From Mycteria americana (Eukaryota; Chordata; Aves; Ciconiiformes; Ciconiidae), in NCBI RefSeq assembly GCF_035582795.1, contig NC_134366.1, forward strand, positions 29,001,661 to 29,065,660: a stretch of 64,000 nucleotides of DNA. The letters are read 5' to 3'. The notes below the pieces were generated by a model. That model saw only the letters and a program-made list of their open reading frames with translations. It was not told the origin of the DNA and searched no databases. Shown one piece after another: positions 12,101 through 26,058 of the stretch (position 1 is the first letter of the stretch; the number at the start of each line of letters is the position of its first letter). Made by a program: the position numbers and the translations under genes.

Positions 12101-15100
12101 AGTTTTAGGTTAATTTTACAGGAAGAAAATCTGCAGGGATGAAAGAACAATATTTCTCTTGTTGGGACTGTGGTCCTCCTCACGTGAGTGTGTGAAGGTC
12201 TGTAAATCACTCCACGTCCCCAGGGAGACGTAATCCTGCCTTCCTTCCTGCAACCAGGGTCACTGACGGCCCCATCTGCAGTGAGAAGGTGCTGCCCTGG
12301 GAAGTTTTCCTTCCGCACTTTCCACTCCTACCCCCTGGGCTTCCCACAGGACTGCTTCCCTTGAGCCACAGGGTGGTCACCTCATTGCCCTGCCCTGGGC
12401 AGCCTCTTGCCAAAACATTACTGGCTCCCCTGAGAATGGTTCATGCCTGGTGGCATTCCAGTAAGGGCCTGTGCCTTCAGGCTTGTTAAAGACTAATCAT
12501 ATTTTGTGGAAGAGTTTTCAATAAGTCCTTCAGAGAAAGTCTAGAAATTGGATTTATGAATGGCTTGTGGTATTGAAGCTGTTTTTATCTTGCTTATGGC
12601 CTGTTACTGTGCAGCCTTGTGCTCAACATGCACACTTTTTCTGGAACAGACCAACACAGTACCGTAAACTCCTGGCACCAGTCAGCATTTTCTCTCTAGT
12701 ACAAGATACACTTCTCCATCCAAAAAGTTTTTCCACATCATATGCATAAACGTCATTGCTTTTAAAATTATGTATTAAATTATTCCTTACTACTAATAAA
12801 GTACAAAAATAATCTTAAATAGTCATCGCTCGACTCGGTAGTATATGGTATTATGAATGAAGCAAAGAGATTCCTACTGTTTACCAGCATGTAATACACT
12901 TTTAGAAGATTTTCCTGACATGTATTAGAGAGGCCAGTGGCCATTATGTTTGTAAGTATCTTTGGGGGGGAAATAAACTGCAAGTTATAAAAAAATAGCA
13001 TACTTAATATAAAGGAAAAATAAATACCTCTCTGCAGAGACTGACTTCTCTAAATAAGATCTGTTCAATGAAGGTCTTCTGTAGATTAAAAAAACCTCTA
13101 TAAAAGACATTGCCTCTGGGAATATCTCACAAGTAGTAAGCTGTGACAATTGAAATGATTCTAGAAAATTATTCTAGATAAAGGACTAGATCCGACATGG
13201 AATATAAAGTCTCCTAGATTCAGTTGTACAGAAGGCAGCCTCCATCTTCCTAGAAGAAGTCACAGCCATGACTGAAGTACCTTGTACTCTCCTTGCTCTG
13301 TACAGCAAGCACAGGTTTGTGACAATAAGGAACCAGGACCTTGAGCTGGGAGTCATCTCAGCTAGCTCATTAGAAATCTCCATGAGGGTGTCTGTAAGAC
13401 TCATCTCTTTCCAAAACAGAGGCACCTCACTTGGAGCAGTAGAGAGGCATCTCACGCTCCTGAACAGCCGGGACCCCACACCAGCCTGTCCTCACGAAAG
13501 AGATGCCAGGTGCCCTGTCCTGCTCAACATCAACACTTCTCTGGTGCTCCTTCCCCTTCAGCAATTGCTCAGCCATTGAGAGTCAGGTTCGTTCCCTCGG
13601 GGACATCTGGATCCCCACATCTCTAGTGCTGGGGATCACTGAGCTGGGCTGAGCGGGACGCACACTGACGCTCTCACTGAGGCACCTAAAATCAGGTCAA
13701 CAGTGAAATTTCTTTGAGGATCTAGACCTCAAAGATATTGACGAGAAAAAATTAACACAGGGCACTTCTCTAGTCTGGAGAAAACCATGCACAGTGACCC
13801 ACTGGACAGCTGATGCAAGACATTATAATTGCAGAGCTCACAGCTAAATTGAAGCTTCATACTGCTCCAGTTGGATTCAACCAACTAGCTTTTAAAACTC
13901 TTCCCATCTGCTTCTTCATTGCACAAGCCCTGTAAGTGTACCACCAAAGATGGGTGAGTTACTCATGTGCTTGTCACAGTGAAAATGTCCATATTATTAA
14001 AGGTTTCACAACTATTTAGCTGTTGGGGAACATGCTCAACATTTTGCAATATGGCAAACTTCTGTCTTTCAAACTGCTTAAACACTTTTGCTTTAACCTT
14101 TTTACATTAAAGTGAACGAAAGAAGCTTTCCTGGTCCTCTACCATTTAACAAACTACAGCACTTCATTGCACAATATTGAAGTCATGCTATTTAGGACAT
14201 CATCATTCCTTTCAGAATAGAGATATAATCCCCAACAAAATCTCTCCAGAAACCCTTAAAAGGATTCTTTGAAGGAAGCACTCAGAGTTATTCAAGCCCA
14301 TTTGTCTTGAGGAATTTCTTTTTAATTCTCTATCTCAAGTACAGCTGTAATGCACATATTCTCAATTCAATTTGCTCTTTAACGGAACTTGTTGATCGAA
14401 TTTATACATTTAGAGTAAATTCAAAGATCTGGTTCTCTCTTCAGACAGCTGAAGTAAACGCTCAAGTTGACAGAGTTGTGCAAATGTGAATTGACATAAA
14501 TTAGAGCCACTACCTGGTTTTCTTTGTTTGTAAAGATTAGTTTAACTAATTTTATTACGTGGGTACATTCTAGCACTGAAGTATTGAAAGAGATTTCACT
14601 AATCTAAAATCCAGGCCATTTAAATTATAAAACTAAAACCTCTGAGAATTTCAGCTGACAAACCTGCATTCATTTTTCCAAAAACTCATTTCATCTGTGT
14701 TTCATTATGAGTTCACAAAATTAAAATTAAAATCCTTTCCCAGCAATCTTGGCTTTCCTGCTTTCTTTGTCAAGCAGCTCAGTAGCAGCTTTTCTTTCAG
14801 GTGCTATCTCACTTGGCACCATAGTGTTTTGATGACAACAGTGCAAAAAATTGCCTTTCAAAAGATGAAAACCAAAACATTTTTGCCTCAATTTAGTAAT
14901 ATCGCCTCCGGAATGAGTAAGCAAAGTTCTCAGCTACCTCAGTGTATGGCAAGAGTCTACTCTGACCTCCCCCATCGTGAAACCAGTTTTCATAGAATAA
15001 GAAAAAAACGCTTTTAAAAAGCTCTCTGACATAAAATTGCTGCAATCCTCCAAGCGCTGCTTCTTCTTCCCCAGTGGACAAGTGAAGAACGAAGGCTTCA

Positions 15101-18100
15101 TTATGCCAATGTTTACTGAACACATCTTCTTTCCAGAACAGCGTATACCGCATGGAGCATAGCAATTACAGAAATACTGAGGACTCTGCATATCCTTAAA
15201 AAGGGTGTGAAGACATCCAAGTGGAATGGAAAGTACGTAGTGAAGATATGCTGCTTCTTGTAAACAAGAGCATGCAAGTCAGCCATGTAAGTCTTTTTCC
15301 CATGTCTTCGAGGCCCAAGGATCAAAGTTATCTGTAACAAGATTAGTCCAAGCCACCATGTGGTTGTACAATGAAAACTGAAGGAAAATTGCAAGTCCAT
15401 GCTGTAAACCTATTCTCAGAGCTATAAAAAATTTATTCATGAAACTGCCATGTTCTTCTGTTCAAACCATACTTCTGCCTCCTTGCTGTCTCCCCTTGTT
15501 TTTACAGTGGACAAAATTTCCTTTTTATTTTCAAAGCTACAGGAAGGAAGGAAATTCTCTGTGTAAGCCCATGGGACTGTCTCTGTCATCAGCAGAAGAT
15601 CCCAAGCTATGGTAAGTCTACTGCTGGTAGAACAGAAACCATCTCAAAAAGGGTGTATGATGGCTGTAGTGGAGAGAATTCCGTGGCAGATACACACACA
15701 GAGGCAGCTACTGATGCTCCCTAAATTGTTCTGTGTAGGACTTGCCTCCTGCATGACTTGCGTCATGGGAGGGGCAATTGTCCCAGTACAACATCCACTG
15801 CAGGAATCCTGCCAACGCTGGGACCTATGTTTCTAGCTCAGGACACGGGGCCAGGCCCATGGAGGCAGCATATGGACATGTGGGCTTGCTTTAGGTGTCT
15901 GTAAGGACAGTTCTGGGGCTCTTGAGTGTGGGCCAGAGGGGTACAGCTGGAGTACATATATTGGCCTGAGGTTGTAAGACTGTGTCTGCTTCATTGAGGT
16001 GGGTGTACAGAAGGCAACGGGGTTTATGCCCCAGTTTGGGAGACGACATTGGAGAATGAGACCAAGATTATTAGAATTTTTGGGCAAAGACTTTTTTTTA
16101 CGTGATGTCTGTGCAATTCCTTCCACATTCTTGAGCTTTTATTGATGCCTTTATCTCTCTTCTAGTAAAAGTAAAGAACAGTAGTAACAATATATAGTCT
16201 ATTTTGTTCTATTTTATTTATTTTCCCAGTTGATCAGCTGACTGTTTAATCAGATGAATCATATGCCATTTTCCATAAGCCATAGCAATTTTATCTGCTC
16301 TGGAGCAATACAATGATCCAACAGTTCCTTCCAATGTATCACAACACGAAGCTGACTAAAAATCATAGTTCACTATTAAACATAAAGGACAGAGCTAAAG
16401 AACTGCATGAAGTTGCAGAACAGGATAATTTGCAGGATTCTGCAGATTGGGGAATTATATGACTTTTTTTTTAATATGGTAACTAATGTTGTATTTTGGG
16501 CATTCATTACCGTTCTTAAATGTGTCTTATTCTCTAAGAAGGGTCATATAGACTATCCATCCACTGAAAAAGCTTTATTGTACTTACCAATGTCATAGGT
16601 TTGGATGAGAAATCAGCACTTTGGCTGGCAATCTTGTTAAGAAACTTTCCTTTTTTTTTTTTCTTTCTGTCAATGCACATCATTGGCAAGCATCAGAAGT
16701 TCCTTTTAAATGAACTGAATTTTCTAAATGGTTCTTTCTGAAAAGACTGCAGTTTTGTGATCAATTATTCCTGGGTTCAGCACATCCTAGCAGAGTTTAT
16801 TTTTATTACAGTGAAACAAATTTATAATCTTGAACTCTGAAAATCACCAATACTAGCAGATGTTGTAACACATTCATTACCTATGGAGATCTGCTTAGTG
16901 AACACCTTTATTCCACCTCTCAAAACTAGTTATATGATCCCCAGAATCATACTGCAATGTGGATGTGGAAATTGTAAGCAAAGTGGTGCTGGTCTGACTT
17001 TAGTGACTATGACCAGGCTTGAGGATGCAATGGGGTTCAGCAGCGTGGGTCTAGCACGTTCTTGGTAGTTAAACCAGTTCCCAGAGGGTATATGAATGAC
17101 TTGAATATTCATCAGGACACAGTTTCATTAAGTTTTTTCTTTTCAAAGAAATCACCTGAAGAATTGTTGTATTCCTCCTTGTGAATTTTTTTGTGAACTG
17201 GGCCTGATTTCAGGTGGTTCACCACATTCTAGCTTACAGGCTGTTTGTATAGTAGTCACTGCTTAGCATTTAATGTTTTTTAAGTAAAGCATCTCAATGA
17301 CTTGTCCCAGTCATGTGGTTTTGCTCTCCAAATGGATGTCTTTTTTGAAGGCAAATCTAGAGTGGGACATGACTTTACAGTTCTGGAGGAAAGGGAGATA
17401 TGCATGCTAATATTTGTGAAACACCCAGGAGTTGCAACTGTTTGCATGAATAAAGCAGCAAGTCATTAAATCACTCACAAAAGAGAATAATACGTTACCG
17501 ATAGTAGCTACCATGACTTTACCATGAATATTCATAAAGCTATTAGTGCTTAATTTTTTATACTGTTACATTAATGCCAAATTAAACTACACCGCAAACA
17601 TGCACCTTAGTAATCACACAAACATATCTTGGAGATGTTGAGAGGTATTAAGCAACTAGTAAGACCAATGTGTAAAATATACTTCAAGGACTGTACTTGC
17701 TTAGCTGGTCAATTGGCAAATCCACCAAAGAATTGAAACATAAAAGACAATGATTTGCATCATGTGGCTGAACACAAATAACTGCCTCTACCTTCAGCAG
17801 CATGACACTGTTGGTTTGCACTAAGGATAAATCATTCATATGGGATGTCTCTTGTATGTCTCATGAGATGCTATGGACAGCGTTGAATGAGAGAGTATGG
17901 AAAACTTCTTTCATTTCCATGGAATTCAAGTCTTCCCATTCACTCTTCTTTGATCCGTGTATGGTCTCGGATTTCAGTAGTATCAGCAGCTGGTGAATAA
18001 GGGGTTGGCTGCCAACATCAACATGTGAGCATGGTCTTAATTATTCAGTACTTACCTGGTCTCCCAGGAGGCTGTTGTCTACTTCTGCGTGGCGATCAGC

Positions 18101-21100
18101 TGTCTCCTGCAGATGGTAATGCCCCTGGAGACTGGCCGATTAGCCGCGTGCTTCTCCACACGGCAAAACTGCTAGCGCACAAGACTGCGCTCCAGGCCAC
18201 TGAAGCACGTTCCTCCCTGTTGAGGTAATGAGAAGCAGCCCCACTTAGTGATGCAGAAAGAGTTGGGATAGGGTGGGTTTGTAGTACAGAATGACCTAGA
18301 GGGAATTGCCCTAGGGCAATCTGCTTACAGTGGTGTGCCAGGCTCTGCCGCTGGGAAACCCAAAATCTAGTATTCTCTGTGCGATATTTTAAGCATAATT
18401 GGAAAATAGGCGGTAGGCATCACATTTACCTTCACCTACTCACAAACTGATGATATGGCTAACAGCTAGAAATAGAGTGCTACTTGAAAAAATCACAGCA
18501 AATAAATGATTCAGACCTATGAGAAAGTGAATAATTACATCTGCTTAAAAGCCATGCTAATGAGTGCATTGCCTTTTTTTTCTACACTGATGGTTTTTCA
18601 GTAAGCATATATATTACATGTTTATATCACTTTGCTATTCAAGAGTTATATGTACATCTGCTGCACATAGCCAAGGGGACATCTGCAGAAAAGAGATTGG
18701 AAAAATTGTAGATCTGTGAAAAACTGTAGAAAATACTACTATTGTTTAAATCCCACAAATTATTATTGCAGGTATTGATTTACCCTCCAGAAAAATACTG
18801 GTAGCAGAAGAGAACTCACTTTAATGTACCTGCATTGCCAAAAATGACAGAAGGGTATCTGATCCCAGAAAATAATTTTATGCAGTTAATGATTTAAGCT
18901 ACATTGGCTTCGTTAGAAGAGAGGACACAAAGCAAAAAGTCAAATTAATTTTGTCTGGAGCAAACAAATTTCATTTTCATGCTCCCAAGAAACAGTAGTG
19001 AAGGACAGAGTTTTCAATGCAATGAGCTTAGAGAAGGCAGAAAGTGCCAGATCGTTAATTAAAAAGTAAATAAGGAAAATTAAGTGATGTGCTGAAAATG
19101 AAGGCAAAAGTGAAGAGAGGCTTTAATTGAGGGACAAGTAGGAGAAAAGCAATTAAGATACCATTTGGAAGTAAACAGGAGAGGTGAGAGAGGATAAATC
19201 ATCCTCCAAGAAAACCTCTCTGGCTCATTAAATACTTCAAAATTATTTATTATGAGCAGTTTCCCTTCCCAAGTTTTCTGCCATGTCCTCACAGCACTTG
19301 GAGTAGTAGGGAAACTACAAGTCCCGACAGGCTGGCCAGTTGTCCTCTGGCCACAGTGGTCGGTGACACGCTGAAGCACTAATCCACTGCTGCGCTGTTC
19401 TAGTTGACGGTATGCTCGCAGTCACTCTCATCTCCGGTCCCAAAAACACATATACACTTGCTTTACTTTCTGATGGATTGTTTGCAAAGTCTTACATCTG
19501 TATTTACCCTCCGAGATGCTAGGCAAAGCAAACAGAGCAACTGCGGCTGAAATCCTGACCTCACTGGGCGTGAGGTGCTCGTGTCAGCAGAGCCAATATG
19601 CTAGTTACACACCTCTCAAACCCCTGCTCTCCTGTTGCAACCTCCTCCATGCATGTAAAGTTGCGTGATGGACAGAGGCAATGCAATGCTAAGCTCAAGG
19701 CGAGGATCAAGCCATCCAACAGGGATTTTTGGAGCATGGGCCTCCCATTTGGAGACTGACTCCACAGCTGCAGCACAACACCAAGGCTTTGCTCCCACTC
19801 CTGACTCTTCACCTCAGGCCCAGCTGGGACAATGCAAGAAAGACACCACAGCTCAGGCACTGAGTGGTGATGTGAGACGGGACCTAAGTGCCATCTAAGA
19901 GACTGCATGGGTGTGCCTGATGCCTCATTTAATGGATGCAATTCCCCCAGCACTTAGAAGAGTTAGAATTAATTGTTACATCCAAGAGCCTTCCTCTCGT
20001 GATATCACGGGATGCACTTTGCATTGTGCAACTTGTTTGCTCTTAGATTGAATAGTAATTCTTCCCATTTGTCTCTAGTGCTATCTGCTGCCTATGGGCA
20101 GAGCCATTTAGCAGGTGTGGCCAGAAATGTTAACTATTCTCCATTACTCCCCCCACATGTTTCTTAATTTCATTGACACTTGTAGCTGATGGTACTTGCC
20201 TTGGAAGAGTCTTCGAAAAATCGTTTGAGGAAAAAGGTCCTTTCTCCCCACTTTTACTCCACCCTCAGAATATGGCCCATCACCCTTCAAGGTTCTCCCC
20301 ACTAGAAAAGTGAAAGGGCAAAACAAACAAAACAGAGTTTGGGACAGACACTCAGGCCAAGCAGCAGCAAAGAGAGATTAAAGCTGCCTCAGCAGATGGT
20401 TAGAGCTTCTTCTAATGTAAATGTTAATTTGTGGAACAGAGCCACATAATTCTGAACCTTCGCTTGAGGTTTACATATGTGTTTTACGCGTCTCTGTATC
20501 TAAGGCTGGGACAGGGATGCGCTGCCAGCACAGCAGTATGCTGTACCACTCCCACCACGCTGAGCCATAGGTCAGGCCCTACGGAACTGTTCTGTCCAAG
20601 TGAGTAGAGAGCAGCTCTGAACTGAGAAACCCCACTTGTTCCTCGCATTTAAACCTTCACAGTTATTTGTCTGCTTTCCCTATCTCAGTACTTCTGTTTC
20701 CCCAGTTAAGTACCAGGCACTTGGAACAATACTTGTTCTACTATAAGGTTAGCTAGCGCCCCGAAACTCCCTTTTTAGAAAAGGAAATTGCTTTCTAAAC
20801 CCAAGGAGAAGGGTGGGTGGGAGAGTGGATTCTGCTACATTATCAGTTTGAAAGCAAAAGGGTATAAAAGGATGAGCACTAGTAGATTCTGCATCATTAG
20901 CTAATTTTATGCATGCTAATATATCAGCACCATAAAGTGCCTGGTAGCTTAAACATCATTATGCTACTGCAGGATTTGACAACTTCTATCACGTAACATG
21001 GAGGGCACTTGGGCAGATTTTGGGAGCGGGCACGGCTAAGAGATGAGCATGGAGGTAAGCAGAAAGGACCAGCTGTGCTGCAAATCCTTGTCTCCCTGCA

Positions 21101-22709
21101 GGGAAAGGGACATCACTGGTCTGTCAGCTGCGTTTTGCCCCTTTAACAGCATCTCCAACCTCTGCTGAGCTCATGCCAGCACACTTCAGCTCTAATTTGG
21201 AAAAAGAAGCCTGTCCAGCCAGACCACCCTTAAAAGGCTGCAGATCTCTGTGTTAGGATATGAGGATTTAGACACTTGAACCAACTCTGACATGTGGCAG
21301 CTTCATTGCTGCAGCTTTACACATACTGTAGGGCAATCAATAACACTGTAAAGGTTTTGTGCATGCAATTAATAGCTAAAACTTGAAAGCTTAACTTCTG
21401 GTTGGTTGTTCCTTGCAAAGAAAGATGGATGAAATTGTTCAAGTGAAAAAACAGTGGGCACAGTACTACACTAGCACCAAACTGGAATTGTATTTTCTAA
21501 ACAATATAGAATGGAGATATCTCTTTCCGCTCCTGAAAACTGGAAAGATAAAAGTGGTTATATTAAGGTGCAAGACTAAAATCTGATGCTTAGAGCAAGA
21601 GAGAATGCACCAGCGTGATGTTTTTTTCTGCTAGGTTTCTTTTGTGCTCCATGGCTTTTTTTAAAGTACCTTGAAACTAGATAGAATTTTTCTGGGTTTC
21701 TGTCTATGTCTTTCAAAAGCTTAAAAGGTGGGGAACAGGAATCCTTTACACCAAGTTACAGGTTTTCAGGGTCTGAAAAATATTTTGAAATTATTTTAAA
21801 TTGTTGGGGATCATGACTGAAGTCTGCCTGCATGCAGAACGAAGAGCCCAGGCCTCAGTTTTGGATGCAATGTAGAGGCTGTGAACATGAAATAGAGCTC
21901 CATTACTCGCTTCGTGAGTCTGAAACAATTAAGAAGACATCTGCTTATTACCACGTTTGTCTACGTGTAAGACAATTGTGATCCACTTTTAGGAGACCAG
22001 AAATACATATAGTCAAAAATATAGTAGATAAGGAAACCCGCTTTGCCCTCTCATGAATCACGGCTGTCCCCAAATCTGCATCCCAGATTCCCTCCAGTCA
22101 TTTTTACAGCTCCCTCACACAGTTGGGAAATGAACTCTTTAATTTTTGACAGAGGAATTAAACAGTTTTTGGGTAGAGGGCATGAATCATCCTCTGGAGG
22201 TGCTGGGTTACCCCCACTGAGTGTGGAGGGACTCTGGGAACTAGTTTAGACTAAATATCTAGCTGTTAAATAAAGATACATGGGATGACCTCTAGTAGGT
22301 CACTAAAGTTTGTATCAAAGATTAATTAACCATAAGAATAATTTATTATTGTATTATACCAACACAATCGGGTCTGTAGCATCTCCTAAATATGCCTGGA
22401 TTCAAAATGAAAATGTTGATGATTTCTGGAACAAGTCTTGCTACCATAGTAAGCCACGGACACGACTTTGCATCAATTTTACTTTGCAAAGAGTCTTTAT
22501 GCTGCAAATGAAAAATCTTTATTCAATACAAGCTGATTTACAAGGCTAAATACTATGAGAAGGGAAGTTATTGCAGACAGTAATATTAATTCATATCCGA
22601 GCTTTTATTTTAAGATACTACTTAACCTGGAAGGCCACACTGCAAGTTAACCTTAGTATCATGATTTACTGCTGTGAACTTATATAAGTTAACTAAATCA
22701 CCTACAGAG
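9101..22709. other. Gene-free AT-rich sequence with possible enhancer-like clusters
   Basis: No coding exon or known repeat recognised across about 13.6 kb. Two stretches are dense in octamer-like and homeodomain-like sites, at about 17395-17770 and 20885-20975. Several moderately long open frames (for example around 13.3 kb and 19.6-19.95 kb) overlap frames on the opposite strand and have no recognisable domains, so they look like chance. Confidence 0.5.
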
Positions 22710-22905
22710 CTGTAAATATTAATGAATATTGGAAATGTGCACCAGTTATGAGTTGTGTTACTTGTGTTGCCGCTATGAATATTAATGATGTCTGGTGAGC
22801 GGTTGCTTTGGTTCTGAGTGGTGTTACTAGGTGTAAAACTATAAATATTAATGATGCGGAAAAGACAGTCTATTTGGTTGTGACTTGTGCTCTTTTCCGA
22901 GCAAG
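22710..22905. repeat. Degenerate minisatellite, three units of 63-67 bp
   Basis: Three consecutive units each open with a CTRTRAATATTAATGA core: 22710-22772, 22773-22838 and 22839-22905. After the core each unit has a T/G-rich segment with a GTTGTG or GTGGTGTTAC-like block. A fourth, weaker start (CATATATATTTC) follows at 22906. Only the core is well conserved, so the array is old. Confidence 0.65.
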
Positions 22906-25900
22906 CATATATATTTCACCCTTCAGCGTTTTGGTGGGGGTTTAAGCAACAGCCTCAGCCTCCGCTGCTGCTACAATAAAACAGTATTTTGACAAACATG
23001 TCCATCCAAAACGCACGAGGTGGTTCCATTTCTGAGTTTTGAACACAGCTCTGTCTGCCAAAGGCTGTCTCAGTCCCACCATCAGTGCTGCATTTCAGGG
23101 CTTTTAGAGGATGTATCTGCTGAACCTTTGGCAGCCCCAGACGTACATCTTGTACTTTATGCTATAAGCAGTGCAGATGGCAGCACTTATGTTTAACTTT
23201 TGCTGATACTTCCCATTGTAAAACTTCGTTTTCAGTTGTTTTAAAATTTCCCAAAGTTTTCTGGTGTGTTTGCCCCCAGCTCAGGTTTTCCGTTTATCTG
23301 TTTCTTACCGGTGCTGCAGGGAAGGTGAGGACACGGGGCCTCCCTGCACGCCGAAGGGAGAGCAGCATCCTCTTCTCCCTCATTCCCCTCTGAAGCCTGA
23401 GATGTGCCTGACCAGCCCTGCTGTTGCTCCATCAGATCTGCCCTGGCAATTCTGTGCAATTAGCATGGAAATCTGGGCAGAGCCCTTACCGTGCAGCTTA
23501 TGTGAAGGGCAAGTGCAGTGTTAGAGTAGGGTGCAGCCTGGAAATCCACATAACTGTGAGAAAGATAGCACTCCCGTGACCTCCCTCCTATCTGATTATT
23601 TAGTGCGTGTCAGCGTTTACAAGGGGAAGATCCTCAGGCTGACTCATGCTGCTGCTGTATTTATGCATTTTCCAATGCTGTGCTGTTGGACCCAGATGTG
23701 ATGATTTCAAGAAAAAAAACGTGCCAGGGTCACTGGGGGAGGGAAACTGGAGATATGGAAAATATTCAGAAGAGGGCTACTATTACAAGCTGGTAATCAG
23801 GACTGGCTTATACTTCAAGGCAACTGAATTTCCCTTAGCTTGTACATTCCTCATTGAGTTTCTACAACCAGACAAGGCACAGGGTCTTCCAAAATTTCTG
23901 GACGACGGCATCAAATGCTCACTTTCAGACTTGTTACATTTTTTTTTTAAGCAGGAACAAGTATTTAAGAATGAAGGTCCACCAGGAGAAATCAGTTTGG
24001 GAAAGAGATCTGAATTAGGGGAGGAGGGGTTGTGGGGCATTAAAAGGAGCATAGGAGCTGCAAAGGCTCATCTTTGTTAGAAATGAGAAACCAGTTCTTC
24101 AAGATTTCATTTCCCTCTTTAGACTTTCATTTGGGAAGTTAGGTCAACACAGTTATTTCTAGATCTCCGGTAATGAATATTAGATGAAACTACATTTTCT
24201 TATAATTGTCCACAACTTCTTGACATAGCTCATGTCTTTGCTTCAGTCCCAGTAAAGCCTACATTTCCTGCAACAGACAATCACAAAACTACACTGAAAA
24301 CATCTTTTCCATGCTTTTCCTTCCCTTTTTATTTTATGGCAATTTTTCAGAGTGTTCCTATTAAAAAAGAAATGGTTTTGGACAATGACTGTAACCCAAA
24401 CAGAGTTTGTAACTGTAGTACCAATAATATAACATTTCGACAGAAGAAAAATAGAATGAAAAAAATGCAAGACAATGTCTTTACAGGACTTTCTTCCTTC
24501 TTTCCTCCAGGGATACAAAGCACAGTGGTAATAAATTAATCAGTTTTCCAGAGCCTGTTAACAAAATGAATGTTTTTGAGGGTTTGTCTTTAAAGTACAA
24601 GTATGAAATTGTGAGTTTCTTGTTTCAAAACCCTATGGAAACCAGAATGTAATAGTATCTTGATGTTGCTTGAGAAGTGCCAATGTAACCAGACTAAACT
24701 TTGAAAAAGATTTTTAATCTTAGGAGGAAAGTTTCTTAGGTTGCCTGATCTTTTATAAACTGGGGTTTCTAAACCAGATGAAGCCTGTAGGTTTGTAAAT
24801 GAGTTTCTGTCTCTATTAGAGTAAAGCATGAAGGTATCCTGATTAACGTCCAAAAGTTCATTAGTGTTCTGGCTCCCCATGCCTGCTCCAGATATTACTG
24901 AAAAGTTTTGTCTAGATGTTAGTTTCAGTATATAGGAAATAGATTCAATAATTGCATGATATTGACGTGTTTAAAATACTTTTTATGCGGACATAATTGT
25001 CTATCATGTATCAACAATCTGTATTAATGCATTTTAGTTTGTCACATTCATCAGCAATATCACCATCGTCCATGGCAGTGTGTGTACGTGTTTGTTTGTA
25101 TCTATATGTAGATATGTGAGAGGGAAAAACTGGCCATCTTGGCATTGCTCTTTGATATAATCCCATTATTAGTCTAAACCTTAAACTTGAAAAAAGCTGT
25201 ACCTGTTTATCTTTACATAACGCTACAATACAGGATCTCATTTCTAAAACACCGAGCAATTCTCATTTGCTTTTCCATCAAGGTTTAGTTGCTATTCGAG
25301 TTTATGATGCTTTTCCTCTCCAAATATTACTAGTCTTGTTCTTGTCCTTTTGCTCATCTGTAATCATCTCCACACCAGTAAGTCCATCCTCACAGTGAGG
25401 CCTCACAAACACATCTGCCTGCGCCACTCCCTACTGCCCAGCAATACCTTTCAGGGAAAAACCTCTCAAAGTGAGCTCTCCTTCATCACATTTAGAGTTA
25501 CATTGCACTGGATAAAACCATGTCCAACAGGTATTAACATTCTTTGTACAGATCCGCTTTCAAGAGTTGAAAAAATGCTTCTAGATTTTATTTAACCTTT
25601 ATTTGACTGCCTAATACGATTGTGACTAACACAGCTCTCTTACACGTTATGGCCATTAATTATTAGTTGCACACTGCTCATTTCTGTGGAGGCACAATTT
25701 TCTGTATGAGAGAAAGAAAGGACAAAAGTGGTTGTATTTTTTAATGTCTATTTGCCAAAGAAAGAGAAGATTTTTTTCTACCTGACTAGCCCAATAACCC
25801 AGTTAGCTAGTATGCTTAAGAATTTCTTACTGCTAATGTAATTAGGCTAATTTAATTAGGATGAAATCTGACTTAGGGGGTGTTCTCATCATTTTATCTG

Positions 25901-26004
25901 GATGACTGAAACTTTTTAGGATGGAGAATATGAATGGTAAATTACTAATATTTTTATTCTTATGGAAGTATGAGCCTTCCAGACTTGTAAGTATGCAAGT
26001 GCTT

Positions 26005-26058
26005 TTATATATACATATATATATATATCTATATATATATATATATAGATATAGATAT
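26005..26058. repeat. AT-dinucleotide microsatellite
   Basis: An imperfect (AT)n tract interrupted by single C and G positions, ending in ATAGATATAGATATG. It is largely self-complementary and so could extrude a cruciform. Confidence 0.9.
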
